Positions 59,498-64,000 of a stretch of DNA of 64,000 bases are shown piece after piece. This DNA comes from Streptomyces sp. NBC_01210 (lineage in GTDB: Bacteria; Actinomycetota; Actinomycetes; Streptomycetales; Streptomycetaceae). The DNA lies in NCBI RefSeq assembly GCF_036010325.1, contig NZ_CP108549.1, positions 7,068,001 through 7,132,000 of the forward strand. Reading direction: 5' to 3'. The position numbers and the translations under genes are program-made. The notes under the pieces are model-generated. The model was not told where the DNA came from. It saw nothing but the letters and a program-made list of their open reading frames with translations, and did not search any database. Position 1 is the first letter of the stretch. Each line of letters starts with the position of its first letter.

Positions 59498-60313
59498 TCA
59501 TTCGGGGACTGCGCTGCTGGTGACGGTGAACAGAGCGCCGTCCGGATCGCGCAGCGTGGCCTCCTCGCCCTGCGGCATCGAGCTCTGTCCCAGGACGAGG
59601 CCTCCATTGCGGCGGGCTGCCTCCACGGTGGCCTCCACGTCGCCGACCGGGAAGTGGCAGTGCCAGTGGGGCCGGAGCGTGGGGTCCGGTGCCGCCCCCG
59701 TCGCGCCGGAGCTGAGGCGCGCGAGCACATGCCCCTTGCTGCGCAGCACGACTTCGTCCTCCTCGTAGTCGACCTGGCAGGAGCCGGGGCGATCGGATGC
59801 CCACTCGAGGACTTCGCCGTAGAAGATCGCCGCTTCGAAGGCGTTGCGGGTCCGCAGACGCAGCCAGACGGGCGCCTTCTTGCGCCCGGTCAGCCAGTCG
59901 GAGACGAGCAGTCCCTCCCAGATGCCGAAGACGGCGCCGTCGCGGTCGGCAGCCAGCGCCCCCCGCCCCATGGAGAAGGTGAGCGGGCCGACCGCGACGG
60001 TACCGCTGCGCTCCCGGATACGCGCGGCAGTCTCATCCGTATCGATGACGGCGAAGTACGGGGTCCAGGCGACGGCGACCTGCAACATGGACGCCAGCGC
60101 CCCGATTCCGGCGACCGGCGCACCATCGAGGAAAGCGGTACTGAACTCGTCGCCCAGTACGCCCTTCCGGAATTCCCACCCCATGACCGTGCCGTAGAAA
60201 TCCTGCGCGCCCTGCAGGTCACGTGTCATCAGACTGACCCAGCACGGCGCGCCGAACACTGCGGCGCTCGATGTCACTCCTGCGGATCCGGCTGCTCTCG
60301 TTGGCTTGTCCAT
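59498..60313 (-). CDS. Two-domain VOC-family (glyoxalase/dioxygenase-like) protein
   Basis: A 271-residue protein made of two similar VOC domains: ~30-145 (CWVSLMTRDLQGAQDFYGTV and VAGIGALASML) and ~155-270 (WLRLRTRNAFEAAIFYGEVL and HWHCHFPVGDVEATVEAA). VOC proteins bind a metal or small molecule, and actinomycete two-domain forms are often resistance or hydroxylase-like proteins. The ATG at 60313 is chosen; 12 upstream in-frame residues are Pro/Arg-rich. It converges on the MFS gene with only 3 bases between stops. Confidence 0.82.
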   Translation of the reverse strand: MDKPTRAAGSAGVTSSAAVFGAPCWVSLMTRDLQGAQDFYGTVMGWEFRKGVLGDEFSTAFLDGAPVAGIGALASMLQVAVAWTPYFAVIDTDETAARIRERSGTVAVGPLTFSMGRGALAADRDGAVFGIWEGLLVSDWLTGRKKAPVWLRLRTRNAFEAAIFYGEVLEWASDRPGSCQVDYEEDEVVLRSKGHVLARLSSGATGAAPDPTLRPHWHCHFPVGDVEATVEAARRNGGLVLGQSSMPQGEEATLRDPDGALFTVTSSAVPE

Positions 60314-60525
60314 CACTCGGCGTCCCGGTCGGATTGGGGCGTTATGCACCCCCAGCCCCCTTATCCTCCCCTGAACAGGGCAGGCTCGCGAACCGCGCGC
60401 GTACTCTCAGTGACGGACGGGGACGGTGACGAGCCGGTCAGATGTCCCGGAACTGATGCGCCGGGTTTCCGGCCGGGGGCGATCCGCATCGGCTGACCTG
60501 GCCGAGAGCGCCGGTTCGGTTCGTG

Positions 60526-61785
60526 TCAGCCGGTCCAGTGGCCCGAGGTGAACGTCACCGCGAGCACCACCGTCAGCGGAGCCACTACGCCGACGTACGC
60601 CTCCTTCACCCACGTGCGCCGCAGGCTCCAGTGGGCCAGGCCGGTCCACAGCGGCCACCAGAGCAGGGTTGCGCGGGGGATGGACAGGTACCAGTACGAC
60701 GTCCCCAGGGCCCAGAGGCTGAGCCCGATGTACACGGCCTCCGGCCAGCGGCGGCGGAGCAGAAGGAAGAAGAGCAGCAGGACACCGACCGCCATCGCGG
60801 CCAGTTCGAGCTGGAACTCCCAGGCGTAGCCGGTGGTCTGGAGGTGGTCGAAGGCGTTCCGCCAGGTGTTCCGGAACGCTTCGGCGGGGGTGTGGAAGTC
60901 GCGGTGCCAGCCGCGTTCCTGCGCGTGCTTCCAGGCTGTCCAGTCGCCGGTGTTCGCGTGCAGGTAGACGGTGTAGGCCGTGGCGGGTACGGCGGGCAAA
61001 GCACACCAGGGCAGGGAGCGCCAACGGCGGCGCCCTCGGCGGTCGGCTCGGGCCAGGAGGCATTCGACCGTGATCGCGGCGGCCAGGAACAGGCCGCTGA
61101 TCCGGGTGGTGGTGGCCAAGGCGGCGAGAACGCCCGCGACCGGCCAGTTGCGGTTCTTCGCCGCGAGCCAGGCCGGCAGCGCGAACGCGAGGAAGAGGGA
61201 TTCCGTGTATCCGGCTGCCAGGAACACCGCGGCGGGCGACAGCAACAGAAAGCCCGTGGCCCGTCGGCCGGCCCGAGCGCTGTCCGGTCGGCCCAGTCCG
61301 GCGATCCTTGCCAGGGCTACGACGGCCACCGCACCGCTCACCAGGGAGATCAGCAGGCCGGCCACGGCCCAGTCGGTGATGAGGGTGTGCACGGTGCGCA
61401 GCAGGAGGGGGAAACCGGGGAAGAAGGCCGCCCGGTTGTCGGACGCGGGGTCGATTCCAGGGAAGGGGTCGAAGTAGCCGTACTGGGCTATGTGTTGATA
61501 GTGCACCCAGTCCCATTGCTCCCAGCGGGACAGCCATGGGGCGGGTGTCCTGGCGTCGGATCCGGCTGGGGACAGCCAGGCGGCGCAGTAGGCGACGAGC
61601 CACAGCCCGAGGCGCGTGAACAGGTAGAGCCGGAGCACCCGGAGGTCCGTCGGGGTCAGTCGGTCGAGCAGTCGCCGCTGCTCGGGGGCGCCGGTGGGGT
61701 TCCGTACGGGACCTGGATCGCGTGTGGGAGCACGGTGTGCCGGACTCGAGGCCGACTGCTCGGCGGTGGGCAGGGTCGTGGTCAT
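60526..61785 (-). CDS. PIG-V-like integral-membrane mannosyltransferase
   Basis: A 419-residue membrane protein with about ten hydrophobic helices. The early motif WEQWDWVHYQHIAQYGY and AAFFPGFPLLLR match the luminal D-x-x-x-Y/H region of PIG-V-like mannosyltransferases, which use polyprenyl-phosphate sugars. The N-terminal ~45 residues are a disordered Pro/Arg-rich extension. The start is the ATG at 61785. A second homologue lies upstream on the same strand, followed by a GT2/GtrA gene, so the three probably act in one surface-glycosylation pathway. The 212-bp gap to the VOC gene holds no gene I can support. Confidence 0.83.
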   Translation of the reverse strand: MTTTLPTAEQSASSPAHRAPTRDPGPVRNPTGAPEQRRLLDRLTPTDLRVLRLYLFTRLGLWLVAYCAAWLSPAGSDARTPAPWLSRWEQWDWVHYQHIAQYGYFDPFPGIDPASDNRAAFFPGFPLLLRTVHTLITDWAVAGLLISLVSGAVAVVALARIAGLGRPDSARAGRRATGFLLLSPAAVFLAAGYTESLFLAFALPAWLAAKNRNWPVAGVLAALATTTRISGLFLAAAITVECLLARADRRGRRRWRSLPWCALPAVPATAYTVYLHANTGDWTAWKHAQERGWHRDFHTPAEAFRNTWRNAFDHLQTTGYAWEFQLELAAMAVGVLLLFFLLLRRRWPEAVYIGLSLWALGTSYWYLSIPRATLLWWPLWTGLAHWSLRRTWVKEAYVGVVAPLTVVLAVTFTSGHWTG

Positions 61786-61811
61786 CGGGCATCCATTCCT
61801 GGGTCCGTCGG

Positions 61812-63092
61812 TTACGGGACGCCGAGTTCGAAAAGGCCGTAGCCCGCGTACGAGCCGGAAGCCAGGGCCGCGATGCCGAGGAGCACGAGCTGGTGGGTCG
61901 GGCCGAGGCGGCGCAGGGCGAGGGCGAGCGGGAGAAAGAGCGGGAAGAGGGGGAGCAGATAGCGGGAGACGTTGCCGAATATCTGCTGGCTGCCCAGGAC
62001 GAGGACGAGGGTGAGGACGGTGTGGACCATCAGGACGGCCGGGGGACGTAGCCGGATCAGCAGCGGGAGCAGTGCGAGCGCGAGCAGGACGACACCGACG
62101 CCGATCAGGTCCGCGAAGGGCCAGGCGGAGAGATAGTCGAAGTGGCCCACCGGGACGGATGTGAGGACGTCGAGGGTGTGCCGGCCGTAGTCCCACTCGT
62201 GGGCCCAGGCACCGGACTGAAGCCTGAAGTAGCCGCCGTAGTCGCCCATTTGGTGACCCACCCAGCCGAGATGGGCGAGGAGGCCGAGCGGGGCGACGGC
62301 CATCGCGGCCACCGGACGCAGGATGCCGTCCCGGCGACGGTGGAGCGCGAGCAGGGCCGCGACGGCGACGGCGGCGATCAGCGCCACGGCGGTGGGTCGG
62401 TTGAGCCCTGCCGCGCAGGTGAGGAGACCGGCGGTGAGCCAGCGGCGGCTCAGGACGGCATGGCAGGCCCAGACGGCCAGGGCCACGTAGAGGGAGTCGG
62501 AATAGACCGCCCACTCCACGCCGGAACCGGGCCAGACGGCCCAGAGTCCGGCCGCGGCCAGCCCGGCCCGTCTGCCGCCGAGACGTTCGGCGATGGCGTA
62601 GATGCCCAGGGCGGCGGCCACGGAGGCGAGGACGGAGACCAGCAGGCCGGCGCCGTACAGGCCGAGGCCGGTGAGCTCGGAGACCAGCCGCATCAGCGCC
62701 GGGTAGAGCGGGAAGAACGCCGCCGAGTTCCCTTCGAGAGTGACCGGGCCGGTGGCGCCGGGGATCGGGACCAGCTGAGGGTCGTACCCGTGCGCGGCGA
62801 TCTGCTGGTACCACCAGCCGTCCCAGCTGGCCAGGACGTCCCATGGGTGGGCGCCGCCGCCGAAGCGCGGGTTCTTCGTGCGGTAGTCCCCGGCGGAGTG
62901 CAGCAGCCACATGAAGGCCGCGAAGCCGATGAACTTGAGCGTGCCGTAGACGGCCAGTACGGGGCCGTAGTGCTCGGCTGTGCGGCGCAGCCGGCGCCGG
63001 AGGTCGGGGTCTGTGGTGGCGGGCTGCTGCGACAGCCTTGCGTTCCAGCTCAGGGTTCCGGTCGCGGTCGTACGAGCGGTGGTCCTGATCAT
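61812..63092 (-). CDS. PIG-V-like integral-membrane glycosyltransferase
   Basis: A 426-residue membrane protein with about ten to eleven helices and the same early DVLASWDGWWYQQIAAHGYD and NSAAFFPLYPALMRL motifs as its neighbour, so the two are paralogues. The ATG at 63092 overlaps the stop of the GT2/GtrA gene by 4 bases. The C-terminal helices (SRYLLPLFPLFLPLALALR) complete the family pattern. It uses a polyprenyl-phosphate sugar made by the upstream GT2 enzyme, most likely mannose. Gap to the next gene is 26 bases. Confidence 0.85.
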   Translation of the reverse strand: MIRTTARTTATGTLSWNARLSQQPATTDPDLRRRLRRTAEHYGPVLAVYGTLKFIGFAAFMWLLHSAGDYRTKNPRFGGGAHPWDVLASWDGWWYQQIAAHGYDPQLVPIPGATGPVTLEGNSAAFFPLYPALMRLVSELTGLGLYGAGLLVSVLASVAAALGIYAIAERLGGRRAGLAAAGLWAVWPGSGVEWAVYSDSLYVALAVWACHAVLSRRWLTAGLLTCAAGLNRPTAVALIAAVAVAALLALHRRRDGILRPVAAMAVAPLGLLAHLGWVGHQMGDYGGYFRLQSGAWAHEWDYGRHTLDVLTSVPVGHFDYLSAWPFADLIGVGVVLLALALLPLLIRLRPPAVLMVHTVLTLVLVLGSQQIFGNVSRYLLPLFPLFLPLALALRRLGPTHQLVLLGIAALASGSYAGYGLFELGVP

Positions 63093-64000
63093 GCGCGGAA
63101 CACCCACGCTCGGAAGAACAGGAACCGCAGCAGCGTCGCGGCCAGGTTGGCGGCGAGGAGTACGGCGAGTTCGGTGGCCTGCCCGGCCGAGGGCACCGCG
63201 TGGTGCAGGGCGGCGAGCGATCCGCCGGTGAGCGCCAGGCCGATCAGGAGGACGACCAGGCCCCTGCCCTGATGGCGCAGCACACCGCCGCGGCCACGGA
63301 GGCCGAAGGTGAGCCGCCTGTTCACGGTCGTGTTGGCGACGGCGCAGACCAGCAGCGCGAATGCGTTGGCGGCCTGGGATCCGGCCATCGGGCGCAGCGC
63401 CGCGTAGAGGAGCAGGTATGCGAGGGTGCTGACGGCGCCTACGGCGGCGAAGCACACGAGTTGGGTGGCGAGCCTGCCCGGTGCGTCGGCGCCACCGTCG
63501 CGGAGCGACCCGCCCGGCGGCAGCGTGCCCCGCGCCAGTGCCCCGCCGATCCTGGCGATGCCGCGCAGGTCGGCCAGTGCCGTGGCGAGGATGTCGACCC
63601 GGGTGTCGGGATCGTCCACCCAGTCGACCGGCACCTCATGGATGCGCAGCCCGGCACGCTCGGCGAGCACCAGAAGTTCGGTGTCGAAGAACCACTCCGA
63701 GTCCTGCACGAGGGGCAGTAGTCGCTCGGCCACATCACGCCGCACCGCCTTGAATCCGCACTGCGCGTCGGAGAAGCCCACGGCGAGGACGGAGCGCAGG
63801 AGGGCGTTGTAGCAACGAGAGGTGATCTCTCGCTTGGGGCCGCGCACCACCCGGGAACCGGGGGCCAGGCGGGTGCCGATGGCGATATCGGAGTGGCCGG
63901 AGAGCAGCGGGGCCACGAGCGGCAGCAACGCCGTCAGTTCCGTGGACAGGTCCACGTCCATGTACGCGAGTACGGGGGCCGACGAGAGCGACCAGGCGGT
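63089..64000 (-). CDS. GT2 polyprenyl-phosphate glycosyltransferase fused to GtrA, 5' end outside window
   Basis: The last gene is cut at 64000, so about 304 residues of its C-terminal part are visible. It starts inside the GT2 fold (LAYMDVDLSTELTALL, with the metal-binding DVD), runs to GPKREITSRCYNALLRSVLA and AQCGFKAVRRDVAERLL, and changes at about 170 into a GtrA-like membrane domain of four helices (CFAAVGAVSTLAYLLLYAAL, then NRRLTFGLRG). It would load a sugar on polyprenyl phosphate and flip it. Its stop overlaps the next gene by 4 bases, so it leads a glycosylation operon. Confidence 0.88.
   Translation of the reverse strand, partial: TAWSLSSAPVLAYMDVDLSTELTALLPLVAPLLSGHSDIAIGTRLAPGSRVVRGPKREITSRCYNALLRSVLAVGFSDAQCGFKAVRRDVAERLLPLVQDSEWFFDTELLVLAERAGLRIHEVPVDWVDDPDTRVDILATALADLRGIARIGGALARGTLPPGGSLRDGGADAPGRLATQLVCFAAVGAVSTLAYLLLYAALRPMAGSQAANAFALLVCAVANTTVNRRLTFGLRGRGGVLRHQGRGLVVLLIGLALTGGSLAALHHAVPSAGQATELAVLLAANLAATLLRFLFFRAWVFRA

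Overview
The window is a stretch of high-GC actinobacterial chromosome, almost certainly from a Streptomyces. The evidence is strong GC bias at third codon positions, frequent GTG starts, very rare TTA codons, and Streptomyces-typical families: acyl-CoA carboxylase with an epsilon subunit, a SepF-like protein, a DUF6099-type protein and many SpoIIE/GAF regulators. I saw no rRNA, tRNA, CRISPR array or insertion sequence.

Layout. 1-3.3 kb: the end of a biotin-dependent acyl-CoA carboxylase operon (beta, epsilon, alpha). 3.4-5.1 kb: a DrrAB-type ABC exporter. 5.5-8.5 kb: a three-gene set with a thioesterase fold lacking its catalytic residues, an acyl-adenylating enzyme and a nitrilase-type amidase. 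8.6-18.5 kb: ordinary metabolic and cell-division genes (TetR, SDR, succinate-semialdehyde dehydrogenase, SepF-like, an ATPase with a MazG-like partner, an F420 luciferase-like oxidoreductase, homocysteine methyltransferase). 18.7-23.4 kb: a scarred zone with a histidine-kinase remnant, a PAS/GAF/SpoIIE phosphatase, and a junction where an amino-acid permease and a diaminopimelate decarboxylase have both lost their 5' halves. 23.5-27.6 kb: the Hen1/Pnkp RNA-repair pair.

27.8-46.3 kb is the most interesting part: a Crp-type regulator followed by nine tightly packed, mostly overlapping genes on one strand. They encode a class III nucleotide-cyclase-like protein, a P-loop NTPase with a long helical tail, an SPFH-like protein, a small Pycsar-effector-type membrane protein (PycTM/DUF5706-like), a secreted and membrane-anchored vWA protein, a very large tubulin-like protein, a multi-pass membrane protein, a pseudokinase-zinc-GTPase fusion, and a tail-anchored GTPase-associated protein. 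I infer a membrane-associated signalling or conflict system. The cyclase-like gene and the PycTM-like gene each carry a TTA codon, so both may depend on the developmental tRNA bldA. The cyclase-like and NTPase proteins share a short GD-x-Q-x-FEGN motif that could act as a homotypic or amyloid-type adaptor.

46.3-48.6 kb: arginine deiminase and ornithine carbamoyltransferase. 49.5-57.0 kb: a CoA-dependent aromatic degradation cluster, best read as the 2-aminobenzoyl-CoA (anthranilate) route: enoyl-CoA hydratase, monooxygenase/reductase fusion, PaaX regulator, aryl-CoA ligase, acyl-CoA dehydrogenase and RidA. 57.0-60.3 kb: a hydrolase, an MFS exporter behind a palindromic operator, and a two-domain VOC protein. 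60.5-64 kb: two PIG-V-like integral-membrane glycosyltransferases and a GT2-GtrA fusion cut by the window end, which together look like a polyprenyl-phosphate-sugar glycosylation unit.
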